A stretch of DNA of 64,000 nucleotides. Origin: Maea johnstoni. Taxonomy: Eukaryota > Annelida > Polychaeta > Spionida > Magelonidae. The stretch is from the NCBI GenBank assembly GCA_963942565.1, contig OZ012688.1:19634912-19698911 (forward strand), given 5' to 3'. This document shows positions 20,451 through 33,378 of this stretch, piece after piece (position 1 is the stretch's first letter; every line of letters begins with the position of its first letter). Below the pieces are notes generated by a model. It made no database searches and was not told the DNA's origin. It worked only from the letters and a program-made list of their open reading frames with translations. The translations under genes were made by a program, and so were the position numbers.

Positions 20451-21281
20451 TTAAGATAAGCTGCATACTTCAATTAAGGAAAACACCAAGACCAAGAACA
20501 CTTGTGTTTGTTTTAGACATTTCACCTATAGATGCTTTACATTTACAACTTACTCTCATGTTCTTTTATAATTTATTTTGCCTAAATCCAGTCAGCTGCA
20601 AAATATTCTCAAATTAGTTATTGATTAGAAATTTTGTAATATATGGGAATCAATAAAAAAAAAAGTAATAACTGTATTGTTGATCCCTTCAAGTCTACGA
20701 TTGTGTAATTTTGTTGTTGGTGGTGATTTGCTGTTTTGTACAGCAATTTCTAAAAACTGTAAAAACTATGAGTAGAGAATTGCTTGCTAGACACAGAGAA
20801 AATGGAGATCCTTCCTTGTCAAAAGAATGTAATTATATGTTTCTCCCTAATTCTACATATGTTACCCACATCAAAGAGTCCCATGGTGTAAAAAATGGGG
20901 TTCCATCAGGGCAAGCCTTTGGGTAACTGTTCCATCTACATGTATTTAGAATTATGATTTATTTATGTGATCTTAGGGGTATGATTTTTGAACATTTTAT
21001 TGTATACCAAGATGCCATCTGTTGGTAGAAACAGGAACTATTTCCACTGATCCATTTATGGAAACATAAAAGGCAAAACGGGAAAGTACACTTTTTGCAA
21101 AGTTACCAGGTGTATTTTCCCCACTAGAAACTTTTCCTAAACTGTAGGCTTTTGTATAACTGCTATACTTAGGCATGTTTTAACCTCAAACATGTCTAAG
21201 AAATAAGGGTAATCTGTAATGAGCAGCAATGCCTACTTCTGTTTCCATTTACCCATTTACAGCAATAGCAGTCTTGGTTAA

Positions 21282-21478
21282 CCCTTTTGTTGCATAGACT
21301 ACTTTTGTCCAAGGCACAAGGATGTAAAATATTCAAAAACTTTCTCAACCCTATCATGTTGGTATTTGCTAGTTTATAGCTCTTAATGAGTACTTAAAGA
21401 TGGATGCTAATATTTCACGGTTTCAGTCATTTTCTGCATTATTTTATCTTGAACAAATTAGCAACTTGCAACAGAGGG
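21282..21478 (-). repeat. TTAA-flanked MITE, family A copy 5
   Basis: Inverse orientation, TTAA at 21278-21281 and 21479-21482. It begins CCCTTTTGTTGCATAGACTA and ends CAACAGAGGG. Confidence 0.8.
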
Positions 21479-22334
21479 TTAATGATTACCATGTTGAAAT
21501 ATGAAGCATTAATTTAAAGACAGGTAGGCTTATTTCATACCTGAACACCTGAGTCTGGTGCATGATCCCAAATCTTCAATCTTCTACGTCACAAGCATTT
21601 CTGATTCAAACTTTATGAATATCTTTACAACTTTTATAAGAGGCTTGGAATTAAGAATATAAACAATGTGTGGCATATAGAATGATATTCCTTATGCAGA
21701 ATGTAGTTGTGCGCATGTGCATATGTAGTGAAAATATACAAAAGTAGCATATGGAACAAAAGAATGATGGCAATTTGATAAATTGGGATTTGATAATGGT
21801 ACCCTAGCTTAATATTAACTGAAATTGTACTCCACTAAAACGATTATTTATAAAAAGAAACTTTGTCAGCTTCTGAGTTAATGATTGGTCGTTTACTGCA
21901 GCTCATGTCATGTCCAGTGCATAATTTTGGGCAAATTTCATTGATTTACAGCTAGGAAAATCTTATAAACTTTACGTATGTACATTGTATTAATAAAATA
22001 TAAAGCTATTTATCAAATACACTTTTGTCTTTTTCATAATTCTTTATATTTATTCCCCCCTAATAATTGCAAGCTATTCAACTTTTGGCAATAAGTTTTG
22101 CATCGAATGTGAGTGATAGTTGCAAGTTTTAAAATTAGATTTTTATGTTTTTGCATTGTATGATTGGCTGTCAGTAAAGTGTTCCCATAATAACTCGCTC
22201 ATAACGCATTACCAACGAAAATATCGCACACGTGTAAACCCCATTATAAAGAAGACCATGTTTTTTGCCATCTCTCAAATGATCCTTACCCGTTCTTGTT
22301 TAAAAGTTCCTTTAGAAATGGTCTTGATCCTTAA

Positions 22335-22520
22335 CCCTACTGCTGCTGAGGTTAAAAAGCAAAGAATTATGAAAATAATCTAAACCCTGTCCTGTTGGTA
22401 TTCATTGGATAGCTCTCACCGAGTACTCTCAGATGAGTACCCATGTGCCAGGTTTCAGTCATCTTTCAACGTTTTTGCATCATTGCGTATTGGCAAAAAT
22501 TGGCCACCACCAGCATAAGG
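22335..22520 (-). repeat. TTAA-type MITE, family A copy 6
   Basis: Inverse orientation. TTAA precedes at 22331-22334; the interior TACTCTCAGATGAGTACCCA and right end CACCAGCATAAGG are diagnostic. The right TTAA is decayed. Confidence 0.78.
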
Positions 22521-22794
22521 AATAATTTTGACAATTACTTGGAAACTGAGGATGATTAAATAAAATATTTGAAGGGGAGTTATTGGTAGTGTTCTGATGA
22601 ACAATTCCTTCTAAGTCAGTTTCCCAACTATGCTTTGGCTGTAAATTTTCAACATTACAGGCTGCTTTTGGCCACTCTGTGTGTTGATGGATCTAAGTTA
22701 CTATCTAATTACATACATTGGGAGTCGAAGGAATGCACCACTAGTGGCATTACCACTGATGAGGTTTGTATGTGACGTTATTATTCCCCTACTT

Positions 22795-23640
22795 AGCTCG
22801 GAAAAATTAAATTGCAAGCTTATACATGTACTAAAGTTTAGAAAACTGGCCTGGTATTTGTATTTCTCAAGTTCTTAAAACTGAAATGGCATTTCTGCAC
22901 CCATCTCTTATTTCATTTCCAAATAAAATATGCCAGACTGGACAGTTTGCATATACCTGAAATTATGTGTCGGTTTAAGGCAACTGGAAAATTGCATGTA
23001 TGTCTTATCAAACCATCATATGAAAATTGACCAAAACAATTGTTCAACAGCGCTTGAATTGACGTAAATATATACTGATAATGTAAGTTATATGTAGTTC
23101 AATAATATTGAACCTTACTATATGTGCGACGATATCTTATTGTGGATGTTCTGTGTTGCACATGTCAGTAGGATGAAAACAGAAACGGGAAAATAGGTAG
23201 GGTTTATGTCTGAACTAAGTTATATGTAGTCCTATATAAAAGCTTGAAGCAAAGTGTCCTACTTAGAAATTATTTTACAATGGAAAATTGAGTTGGGTGC
23301 TTGAATGGAAATATTCTCCAAATGATCAAATTATCTTGCCCTTATTCTTTACTAATTCAACAACAGAAATATATCAAGTATTGAGCTCAATAAAATGTGA
23401 GTTTTGCTGCTTCTGTATAGCAAATAAAAGGTCAAAATCTTCATATTTGTGAGGTTCTGCTCGAACCTACTGCCATTTGGATATTTTAATATCCAATAAA
23501 TTCCATACTAATTCAACAATAGAAAAATATAAAGTATTGAGCTCAATAGAATGTGAGTTTTGCTACTTTTGTACAGCAGATAAATGATCAAAATCTTCAT
23601 CTTCAGGTTCTCCCAAATATATTGCCATTTGGCTACGAGA
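22795..23640 (+). repeat. Locally duplicated block, copy 1 (with an internal part duplication)
   Basis: Shares order and sequence with 26770-27240: ACTGAAATGGCAT, AAACCATCAT, GATCAAATTATCTT, GAGTTTTGCTGCTTCTGTAT, GTGAGGTTCT. A second, shorter copy of the last third follows at 23500-23640. No gene was recognised in it. Confidence 0.75.
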
Positions 23641-24621
23641 GCTGTAGTGCATAGTAGATATTGAATTTATTAACTAAAGGCTCTGGTTACCGTGCTGCCA
23701 TCCGGAGTTTGGAAGCGACACAGTTCCAATTTATAGCCATCTTGTGCATAAGTAGTGACATCATATCGATCTAAATCTTACTGAGCATTACCTTAGCAAT
23801 TGGAAATGACCAAATGTCATTCCATTCCACTCCTGGGAACCCATCCCACCCCCTATTTCAGCCCCTACCATCCATTCCCAGACGTGAACAGCAACAGGTG
23901 GTATGTGTTCCGTGTATTTTACAACAAAACAAATGCTAATGTGGGAGTTGTTTCTCTGCAGCGGCTGCAATATCAACATATTTCGGTAATATCTTTCCAA
24001 AAGAAGTCTTTTTGGAAAAATGTTTAAGAAAAATCGTTCATAATAATCCCATCAATATCTCTCCTTCAAATATATTTCCAAATGATACTTGATTCTCGTT
24101 TTATTTTCAAAAATGTCTTGTGTGCAGACGACAGGCATGAATGAGCTACCATTTACGCTGGAGTAGTATCCGTAAAATATGGAATAATAAACAAGTTCAT
24201 CTTGATCTTGTATAAAGCAAAGTCAAATAAACACTTTTCACATGAAAGTTAAGCAAAAACACTTCAAAGTTTATTCACATCTATGAGCTATTAAAAAGTA
24301 ACTGCTTCAAAGAGTTTGCATCAAGATTGTCTCAATCACTCAGGGTCAAAGGCCACAAAACAGCTGAATGTTGTTACCCAGACGTAGACGAAACACTGGA
24401 TGTCTTTCGTATCTTATTTTCCTCTTTTAGGCTGAGCTCGTTGCTTGTTGGTCCAATGAATTAGCCTCCTGCGCGGGTTGTTTTTATTACTGTTGGTCCT
24501 ATGTCCAGCTTTCGGACACCTTAAGGGGTGAAATATCAAATCTGGACAGAGATGTCGAGCCCCTAAAACGTTTATTTTAAATGAACTAGTTGGTTGTGAA
24601 CCATTCGGCCCCCATCTTTTA

Positions 24622-24816
24622 GCCCTTTCGTTGCTGAGGCTACTTTTGTCCAAGGCACAGCACTCTGTAAACGTTGAAAAAGAAAACCCTGTCATGTTGG
24701 TAATTTTAATGCTATTGTTGAATTCTAACGGACAAATACCAATATGTCAGAGTTTCAGACAGTTTTCAGCTATTTTGCATTATTTTCTTTAAAGAATAGC
24801 CATCAGTAGCTAAGGA
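24622..24816 (-). repeat. Decayed TTAA-type MITE, family A copy 7
   Basis: Recognisable by CCCTTTCGTTGCTGAGGCTA and TTTTGTCCAAGGCACA at the left and CATCAGTAGCTAAGGAT at the right. The TTAA flanks are lost. Confidence 0.6.
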
Positions 24817-24882
24817 TAAGATGTGAAAAAACACACGAAAGACTAAATGAAAAGCAACCCTAGCTTTTTTAGACTTTTACTC

Positions 24883-25204
<322 letters not shown>

Positions 25205-25230
25205 TTCCGTTGTTTTTACACACTTCGCAG

Positions 25231-25312
25231 GACAATTACTGGACAACGCTTTCTGGAGAAATAGCTCTCGTCGTCCTTAACTTTAATGATCTCAACAACG
25301 AAAGTGGGATGA
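25231..25312 (+). CDS. Orphan exon-like segment, unknown gene
   Basis: Pyrimidine-rich acceptor ACACTTCGCAG ends at 25230. The segment encodes [20 protein letters not shown] and LNNESGM, and donor GAGTAAGTTT starts at 25313. The 82-nt segment looks like a real internal exon, but no partner exon was found nearby and I do not recognise the family. It could be an exon of an unannotated gene whose other exons I missed, a pseudogene fragment, or chance. Confidence 0.3.
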
Positions 25313-25428
25313 GTAAGTTTAAATGATGATATTAATTAAAGCATGTATCTGATACCATCTAAAGTTTCAGATGGAGATCCTCAGTAAGTGCCTTTGATCA
25401 TTATAGGAGGAAAGGGCTTTATGTCAAA

Positions 25429-25717
25429 CCCGGGGGGGGGGCACTTTGGTAATTAGGGGGGTGCATACGTTCGTTATCAAAATAAAAAAATACCCCTAAA
25501 GCACTGATTTCTGGTCAAAAAAGCACCCTTATTTTAATAAAACGCTATTTCGTGGATTGTAAGGGGATTTTGACCCCCATACTTCGTACCTAAGTACAAA
25601 AAAGTGCCCTTCTTTTACAAAATCGCGGACATGCGGAGGTCTTAAAAAAGACCCCTTCTTCCGCGAAATACGTAACGCAGGTGCGGCCCCCCTCTGTACC
25701 TGAGTGCCCCCGCCGGG
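25429..25717 (+). repeat. DNA-transposon MITE with G-rich ends and 8-bp target duplication
   Basis: Left end CCCGGGGGGGGGGCACT and right end GAGTGCCCCCGCCGGG are inverted. ATGTCAAA flanks both sides perfectly (25421-25428 and 25718-25725). The 8-bp duplication fits an hAT-like transposase. The interior has several inverted GGTAC/GTACC blocks. Confidence 0.85.
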
Positions 25718-26769
25718 ATGTCAAAAAACAATTATTATCATTATTATAGGGGTTAAGACCCGCCGCTGAGCATTGGTGCAGATTTATAGCCGAGATGTAG
25801 GTGTTTATTACAAAAGCTGTGAAAATGACATAAAAATCACGTTTTCTAATGGTTGCTGAGCCTGGATTTGGTCCCGGCTCACTGCTGTGAACCGGGACAA
25901 CTTTAAAGCCACAGAAACAGCTTCTCACTGAATATAGTGTTTTCCAAGCCTAAGTGTCTTCATAGCAATGCACTATAATATCAGTAAGAGCACAAGAGTC
26001 AGTTACATGACTATGTATACCCTATCTTAAACCGTTCATGCATGAGGTCATGAGACATTGTCGTCGAGATCTATGACACTTTTGACAACTTGGCTATTAG
26101 AAATGATCTTGTAAAACATTTTAAGGAGAGTTGTTGGTAATGTTCTGAAAGACATTTCTCCTTCGAATATTTCCCAAACATTGCATTCGTCTAATAGCTT
26201 TCACCCAGGCTGCTTTGGGCCGACGGGAGTATTAATAGGCTAAACTAGAACGAAAGAATACAACCTGTTCGAGGTTCACTTATGTAACGACTTTTGTTTT
26301 ACTTTTTGTCCTGATAAATGGTCATTTTATTCAACAAAAAGGAACAACCTTGAAAACAGGAATGACTATGTTAAATAAGTGCTGCAACTAAGATTCCATG
26401 GATATCAAAGTGACAGCAGGAAATTTTAATCTACCAATAAAAACGAGATCATGATTCTAACGTGGTATTTCATGAATTGAACACATACGCGTTTAAAAGT
26501 GTCCAACGTACACAAGTGTTCAACTTACGGAGGTCTTCATGTTTAGAGCCAATAGAGGAGTAGCAAACTTGAATGGGGTTCGATGTAACTACAAAACGTT
26601 TTCAACTTAAGGAGGTGTTCAACTAACACAGGTGTTCAGCCTTATAACGGGGGTCCCCAGTTATATTTGAACGGCAACAACGGAGATTCACTTAGTGTTC
26701 AATTTTTGGTGTTTAACATATAGGGGTGTTCAAATAGAAATATTCTACGGAATATAAACTCAAATTGCA

Positions 26770-27240
26770 AACTTATTAATGTATCATAAAAGGGTATTAA
26801 AATTTGCCTTGGTATTTATATTTTTAAGCTCTTAGAACTGAAATGGCATTTTTTGCACCAATCTCTTATCTAATTTCAAAATCAAATATGCTAGACTTGA
26901 CACTTAGCATATAATTATGTGCCAATTTAAGTCAACTGAAGAAATTGCATGTACGTCTTATTAAACCATCATTTAAAAATTGACCAAAAACAACTGTCAT
27001 TCTACTTTCAAAGTATTTTACAATGAGAACTAATTTAGTCAGATGCTTGAATGGAAAAATTCTCAAAATGATCAAATTATCTTCCCCTTATTAATACATC
27101 AATAGAAACATATGAAGTATTAAGCTCAATAAAATGTAACTGAGTTTTGCTGCTTCTGTATAGCAAATAAGGTTGGAATCTTGATCCTTTTGTGAGGTTC
27201 TACATCTATTGCCATTCAGATACCTTAATATCCCATGAAT
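26770..27240 (+). repeat. Locally duplicated block, copy 2
   Basis: Direct-orientation partner of 22795-23500, about 4 kb away, with many substitutions and small indels. It ends close to the MITE at 27313. Confidence 0.75.
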
Positions 27241-27312
27241 CAAATATCTTCACAAAGCACATGGCAAATACCGTAATGTTCACATTTCTCTACAGGTTTG
27301 GTCAGATTTTAA

Positions 27313-27519
27313 CCCTTATGCTGCTGGTGGCTAATATGGCAATTACAGAATGATGCAAAACACCTTTAGAAATGACAGAAACCCTGGCAAATGGGTACTC
27401 ATGTGATAGTACTCAGTGAGGGCTATCCAATGAATACCAACATGACAGGGTTTAGATGTTTCTCAAAAATCTTTTTCGTCATTGTGCTTTGCATGAAAGT
27501 AGCCTCAGAATTGCAAGGG
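27313..27519 (+). repeat. TTAA-flanked MITE, family A copy 8
   Basis: Perfect TTAA at 27309-27312 and 27520-27523. Ends CCCTTATGCTGCTGGTGGCT and CAGAATTGCAAGGG. Confidence 0.9.
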
Positions 27520-27669
27520 TTAATTTGAATATTTCATGGACTAAACATAAGCAGGCCATACATATGCGCCATCTATATTTGTACTTTGTTACTTCTCTGT
27601 GATCAACTGTAGAGGAAATGTTTACTTAGCTTTACCTCTGAACCTAGTCTAATGAAATATCCATTGATA

Positions 27670-27844
27670 CAGGTGAACTTGGATATGACAGACTCAGTGG
27701 GACCAGGAAAATTGGTCCGTCATATGCAAAATCTGTCATATACATATGACAAATACTTGATATGCATGGGACTGGGACCAAGCATCTTGTCTGTCATAGA
27801 TGAAAGTCCACCTTACAGTGGTCTGTCATATCCAAGTTCACCTG
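27670..27844 (+). repeat. TA-flanked foldback MITE, family T1 copy 2 (175 bp)
   Basis: CAGGTGAACTTGGATATGAC at the left and its inverted end at the right, with TA on both sides (27668-27669 and 27845-27846). Confidence 0.9.
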
Positions 27845-29042
27845 TATCAACATTGAAATATTTCTAAAGCAACTCCATTCATGCTTACACCTCATCTTGA
27901 AAAAATGTTCAGGATTTATGGTTTTCTAGGACTATACTTTAGAAAAGAACACACTTTATGGAAAATACTTGATAGGTAACTGTTGGTTGTTTTCTGTTTA
28001 GCATTTCTCAAGATGTCTTACTAAAATGCCGTGTTCTGAAAGATATCACTAAAATAAACAGGCCATCCTTGGAAATTACAAGCATCATTTCGCTAATGTA
28101 ATGGATTTTATAAGCTTAAATCATTATCATGGGCAAAGAAAAGCATAACATATTTCTATTCATAGATAACGTTTATTCATAAACAATCAACAAGTAACAC
28201 TTTCCAACTCAAACGGGAATAAAATGTCAATAACAATTACTGGCACAATCTTTACTGCAGGCATATGTGACTGGTTTATAGAAATCTTATTTGACAAAGA
28301 CTGAAAGACAAATGTTAAAAGATGAGAGTGATATGAGATAGGCCAGTCTTTTCTCAGGACTGGTGAAGAGTACCATAAACAATAACAAACAAATCATATT
28401 AAATATCACAATTACATGTACAATAATTGGTTGATTCACAGCCTCGCTTAAAGATTGGTAAAAGATACAAACAATTATTTACTGATATTAGGCCTCAGGA
28501 GACAGATGCTATAACAAAGGTAACTAGAACTGATTATGTTATAATAATTATCTTCCGAGTTCAAATTTTAACTCATTAATCAATGTTCATCTGGAATGCA
28601 CAAACAGTTTGACAACCTTAGACATTCTAATCAATTCTAATGATGTCAAATCATAGGAGCCAAGTTTACTAAGAGACAACAATAATTAAATGGAGCACTT
28701 TGAAATATTATTTTTCTATTTTTATCTCCCTTATTTTTACCTACAAGTGCCCCAAAATGTATTTCAGAGCATATGTATTTTCATACTTTTCTGAGCAAGC
28801 CTCCAGAGCCCACTAGCTTGAGTATTTGTCTTTGGCAAACTATTAACGGTGCGCTACATGCACAGGGATTCATTTGTTCCTAATTTTTAAATCCGAGGAG
28901 CCAAATCTGCTCCTGCCAGAAATTATTAAGGTCATTCCCTGAGCAATATTCAGTAAAATATTTCACAAGGAATAGCTTTGATATAGATATATTTTCATAA
29001 GAGTCCAACCATGTGTTACGATGTGTAAGATTCAGACGTTAA

Positions 29043-29249
29043 CCCTTCCAATGTTGAGGCTACTTTCGTCCAATGAAGAAGGAAGCAAAGATTTTTGAAA
29101 ACCATCTAAACTCTGTCATGTTGATGTTTATTGGATATAGCACTACCCGAGTACCCTCATATGAGTACCTGTGTGCCAGGTTTTCAATCATTTTCAGTGT
29201 TTTTTGCATCATTTTTTATTCTCCAAACTAGCTACCAGCAGCATAAGAG
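29043..29249 (-). repeat. TTAA-flanked MITE, family A copy 9
   Basis: Inverse orientation. TTAA at 29039-29042 and 29250-29253; begins CCCTTCCAATGTTGAGGCTA and ends CCAGCAGCATAAGAG. Confidence 0.88.
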
Positions 29250-29355
29250 TTAATGGGTCAAATAATCATGGAAGGTGCAATACAGAATAATGATTGAAAC
29301 CAGCGATCACAAAGATTCAGAAATTTGACTATCGTCACTGTTTCTGGCACATTAA

Positions 29356-29557
29356 CCCTTATGCTGCTGGTGGCTACTTTGGCCAATACAGAATGACGCA
29401 AAAAACCTGAAAAATGATTGAAACCCTGGCAAATGGGTACTCATCTGAGAGTGCTCAGAGAGAGCTTTCCAATGAGTACCAACATGACAGGGTTTAGATA
29501 ATTTATAAAAAATATTTGCGTTCTTGTGCTTTATACAAAAGTAGTCTCAGCATTGGC
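29356..29557 (+). repeat. TTAA-type MITE, family A copy 10 (3' end lost)
   Basis: TTAA at 29352-29355 and start CCCTTATGCTGCTGGTGGCT. The 3' end stops at CTCAGCATTGG without GGGTTAA, so it is truncated or decayed. It lies 106 bp from copy 9 in opposite orientation. Confidence 0.8.
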
Positions 29558-29649
29558 AAAAATGTGACTAGCTAGTTGTAAGTCGTGGAGGAAACTTGAG
29601 TACCCGACAAAACCCATTGCCTTGCCCCAAATTACTGGGAACTTTCTTC

Positions 29650-30700
29650 ATGGTCAGGATTTGAGATGTCAACTTATTATGATGGCAAAAGAAAAAGCTC
29701 AATGCTTTTCTTAAACCTTTGTTAGCAGAGGGAACCTCTCATTTTCATTGAGCATTTTCATCATCCTGTTTTTACTTAAAAAGCAAGCACAAACTAAGGT
29801 ACAGTATGGTATGCAACGCAAATGTAGACTCTATAAAGGTGTTCTTCAAATGTAATGTTGCAACATGAACTGAAATATAAACAATGGCCTAAACAAGATT
29901 GTTAGGGAACATTTTAAAAGAAAGACCCGTATGCCCAATCAGCTCCAAAGAAATACGTTTTCACTGGTTGTCCAGGTATAGGGGCGTGACAATAACTAAA
30001 CGTGATTGGTCAAGCGCCACCTATGACATCATAGAAACATACAACATAGCAACACATACAGACTTTTAGTTAGAAAAACCTTCTTTACTCCTTTCTTATA
30101 AAATAGCTCTGTGTCATATGTTTCACAGACATCTTCTTGCGTAAGTAACAACATTTAAACCTATATCACGACGGCAAAAGAAAAAGCCTTATGTTTTTCT
30201 TCAACATGCGTTAACAGAGGGAATCTGTCATTTTCATTTTTGGCATTTTCATCATCCTCTTTTAGTAAAAAAGAGAGCACAAACTATGGTACATTATGGA
30301 ATGCAACTTTAATGTTGACTCTATAAAGGTTCAACGTTTTCTTTAAAAAGTAATTGTGCAACATGAACTAAAATATCAACAATCGCCTAAACAAGGGCGA
30401 TTGGGATCATCTTACAAGAAAGACCTGTATGCCCAATCAGCCCCAAGGATTATGAAGTCATAGAAACATACAACATAGCAACACATCAAAACTTTGAGTC
30501 AGAACAGTTACTTTACACCTTTCTTATAGAATAGCTCTACAAAAGCGAAAAATTGCCAAGTTGTCAACTGCGTAAATTGCAACATTATTCAAACATATCA
30601 TTACGGCAAAAGAAAGAACATAATATTTTTCTTCGACCTCTGTTAACAGATGGAGTCTACCATTGTCATTGAGCATTTTCTTCATCCTGTTTTTATTTTA
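29650..30700 (+). repeat. Two and a half tandem copies of a 425-510 bp unit
   Basis: Shared landmarks: GGCAAAAGAAAAAGC (29683, 30173; variant near 30605), GAGGGAA..CTCATTTTCATTG, GACTCTATAAAGG, ATGCCCAATCAGC and AGAAACATACAACATAGCAA (30030, 30464). The third copy stops after the first 100 bp or so. No coding signal was found. Confidence 0.8.
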
Positions 30701-30924
30701 AAAGAATCCATTGGTGAGAGACAGAGAGCACTCAATATCAATGCCTCAAACCACTTGGCCATCGGGGTAGGCCACAGTGTATGTTTATGAACAGTCCTAA
30801 ACCAGCAAATTGTAGTTAATTTGAATGTGTTCTTTTCATTATTTTTATCTACCATTATCCTTTTGCAATTCTCTAACTATAAGATGAATCAGCTAATTAT
30901 TTTTGTTGTAATTGCGGTGGGAAG

Positions 30925-31275
30925 GCCTGCCCTGATGGTCTAGTGGTCCAAGGCATTAAAGGCACACCAGCAATCACACAAAAAATAATTTGCTGATTTA
31001 GTTAAAGAATTGAAAAAGAATGATAAATAAAAAAAGCACAAAAAAATCATGATAAAACTAATTTGTGGTTTAGTACTGTTCATAAACACGCTAGGCGTTG
31101 CCATTGCCTGCTCGGTCTCTCTCCATTGCCAGAGTTCCAATCCTAACTAGGGCATGTGAGAAAGTTGTCACTGACTTGGGATTAGGCAGTGGTTTTGCCA
31201 GGTAATTAGAGTTCCTCCACCACTTACAACAGGCAAGTCACCATTTAGCCTAAATAATGGCATTAAAAGTGACAA
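30925..31275 (+). repeat. tRNA-derived SINE, family S1 copy 2, interrupted
   Basis: Starts GCCTGCCCTGATGGTCTAGT (A-box-like). The SINE is broken by about 115 bp of unrelated AT-rich DNA (about 30970-31085) and resumes with GTTCCAATCCTAACTAGGGC (decayed B box) and the S1 tail GTGAGAAAGTTG. Confidence 0.7.
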
Positions 31276-31421
31276 TAATAAAAATTCCAAATTCCTAAAC
31301 ATGCACCTTTTCAAAAATCAAATTCTATAACAGCCATTACATCAATAGAAAAATACAACAACTTGTCTATTATCAAAACATTTTAAACTCCATATCAAAT
31401 ATCTATGCATGAAATTAAATA

Positions 31422-31596
31422 CAGGTGAACTTGGATATGACAGACTCAATGGGACCAGGAAAATTGGGCCGTCATATGCAAAATCCGTCGTGTACACATG
31501 ACGAATACTTGATATGCATTGAACTGGGACCAAGAATATCGTCTGTCATATGCAAAACTCTGTCATACAGTGGTCCGTCATATCCAAGTTCACCTG
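31422..31596 (+). repeat. TA-flanked foldback MITE, family T1 copy 3 (175 bp)
   Basis: Same 175-bp length and termini as the copies at 4559 and 27670. TA is on the left (31420-31421); the right flank is TT. Confidence 0.88.
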
Positions 31597-32204
31597 TTTT
31601 CCATCGCAACATTCATAATAAAAATCATACGATCCTATGATAAAGACAATATCCAAAGTTTAGCCCACTGCTGGAATGTGATTTGGCACTTGCACATTCT
31701 TCTGTGCTAGGTATGAATTTTTTTATCCGCTGTTCAACAAATAGCTTTCATTTAACCCATGTCTGCCTGTATCACTCAAAAGCACCTCAATCTTGGTAAT
31801 ATCTTAGTGACTAGAGCATTTTTTGAAAAAAAATAAAGGAGAGATCTTAATCAAAACTAAAGTAACAACTCTTGTTTATATATTTTTTGAATTATGCTTA
31901 ATTCCCAAATAACTTTCAAAGGTAATACATGTATAGTTGCAGCCAACATTGGTACAAATATACCAAGACATGAAAGAATGGACCTATTTTTATATGGTGA
32001 GAATTAACTGTATAACAACTGGTAAGATATCTAAAAATAGGCAGTGCAGCATAATTACCATGTTCTAACCACACATAATGTCCTTATCGCGGTAACGGCA
32101 GATAACGCAGGTATTAACATTTCAGACAGAAGCATAAGGCTCCTAGGATTAAAAAATTTAGGAGCAAATAAATCTGTGCAGTGTACTGGTAAGTGTGCCA
32201 GAGG

Positions 32205-32516
32205 CAGGGACTTAGCCAGGACCCGTCCTACCTGTCTTTTGGACAGGTAGTTTCCTAAAAACCTCCTGTTTGGACAGGCAAAAATTTCTATGATGATTTT
32301 TCAATTTTGACTTTTGGGGTGTAATAACCAAATATTTTCCTAACAAACCATCTTCTTGGACATGGCTGAAGTGTAAATTGCCCATTTTAACACACTAGGC
32401 TATTATATGTAGCTGGTGTAAGGATTTGAAGTAGATAAGTAGCTAAATCTGGACGGGCAGATATTTTGAAAAAGCTTTTTTGGACAGGCATTTTTGAAAT
32501 CCTGGCTAAGACCCTG
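32205..32516 (+). repeat. hAT-like MITE, 312 bp, second intact copy
   Basis: Same length and ends as 8521-8832. A perfect 8-bp duplication GCCAGAGG flanks it (32197-32204 and 32517-32524). The target lies in the repeat unit described at 32517-33190. Confidence 0.92.
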
Positions 32517-33190
32517 GCCAGAGGCGCATTGTTGTCATTTTTTTGGCATCAATTATTATACTCTTTTGGCCTTTTTGATGAAATACCAATGGAACTACAA
32601 CAGATATACAGCAATAACAACAAAGCAGGTTTATACAATCTTCTTCATTGTATCAATGTTCACAATTCCCTATACACTCATTCCCTGGCAGATCTGTTCA
32701 TTCTTTGAATCATTTGAACTGCTTTGACAGAATAATGTGCCAGAGGTACAATGTTGTCATTTTTTTGCATCAATCATTTTACTCTTTTGGTCTTTTTGAT
32801 GAAATAGCAGAAATACCAAAGGAACTACAAAAAATGGACACCAATAACAACATAGGAGGTGTATACAACCTTCTTCATTGTATCAATGTTCACAATTCCC
32901 TATACACTCATTCCCTGGCAGACCTGTTCATTCTGTGAACCATTTGAACTGCTTTGACAGAATAATGTGCCAGAGGTACAATGTTGTCATTTTTTTGCAT
33001 CAATCATTTTACTCTTTTGGTCTTTTTGATGAAATAGCAGAAATACCAATGGAACTACAAAAAATGGACATCAATAACAACAAAGCAGGTTTATACAATC
33101 TTCTTCATTGTATCAATGTTCACAATTCCCTATACACTCATTCCCTAGCAGACCTGTTCATTCTTTGAATCATTTGAACTCCCTTGAAAG
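32517..33190 (+). repeat. Three tandem copies of a 230-bp unit
   Basis: Units start with GTGCCAGAGG near 32517, 32738 and 32968. They share TTACTCTTTTGGTCTTTTTG, CTTCTTCATTGTATCAATGT and TATACACTCATTCCCT at offsets of exactly 230 bp. Short frames repeated at this offset are repeat artefacts. Confidence 0.92.
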
Positions 33191-33378
33191 TATTAAACAT
33201 TGCATTAACCAGTTTACAGCCAATTGCATACATACCTCTGATGTATTAACAGAATTAAAGATTTTTAAATCAATCTTTTTCTTGCACTGATCAGCTATTC
33301 AAAATATGCAACAGCAATGAAAAAATTCTTAGGCTTTAGACAGAAGTAGCCTAAACATTAGAAGGGTAAAACCTACTT

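Noticed and set aside
20711-20926. Frame with SRELLARHRENGDPSL and KECNYMFLPNSTYVTHIKES
   Set aside because: It faintly resembles a decayed zinc finger, but the first cysteine is missing, there is no clear donor, and no neighbouring exon was found.
32466-33290. Recurring 96-codon frames at 230-bp offsets
   Set aside because: They are the same chance frame repeated by the 230-bp tandem array.
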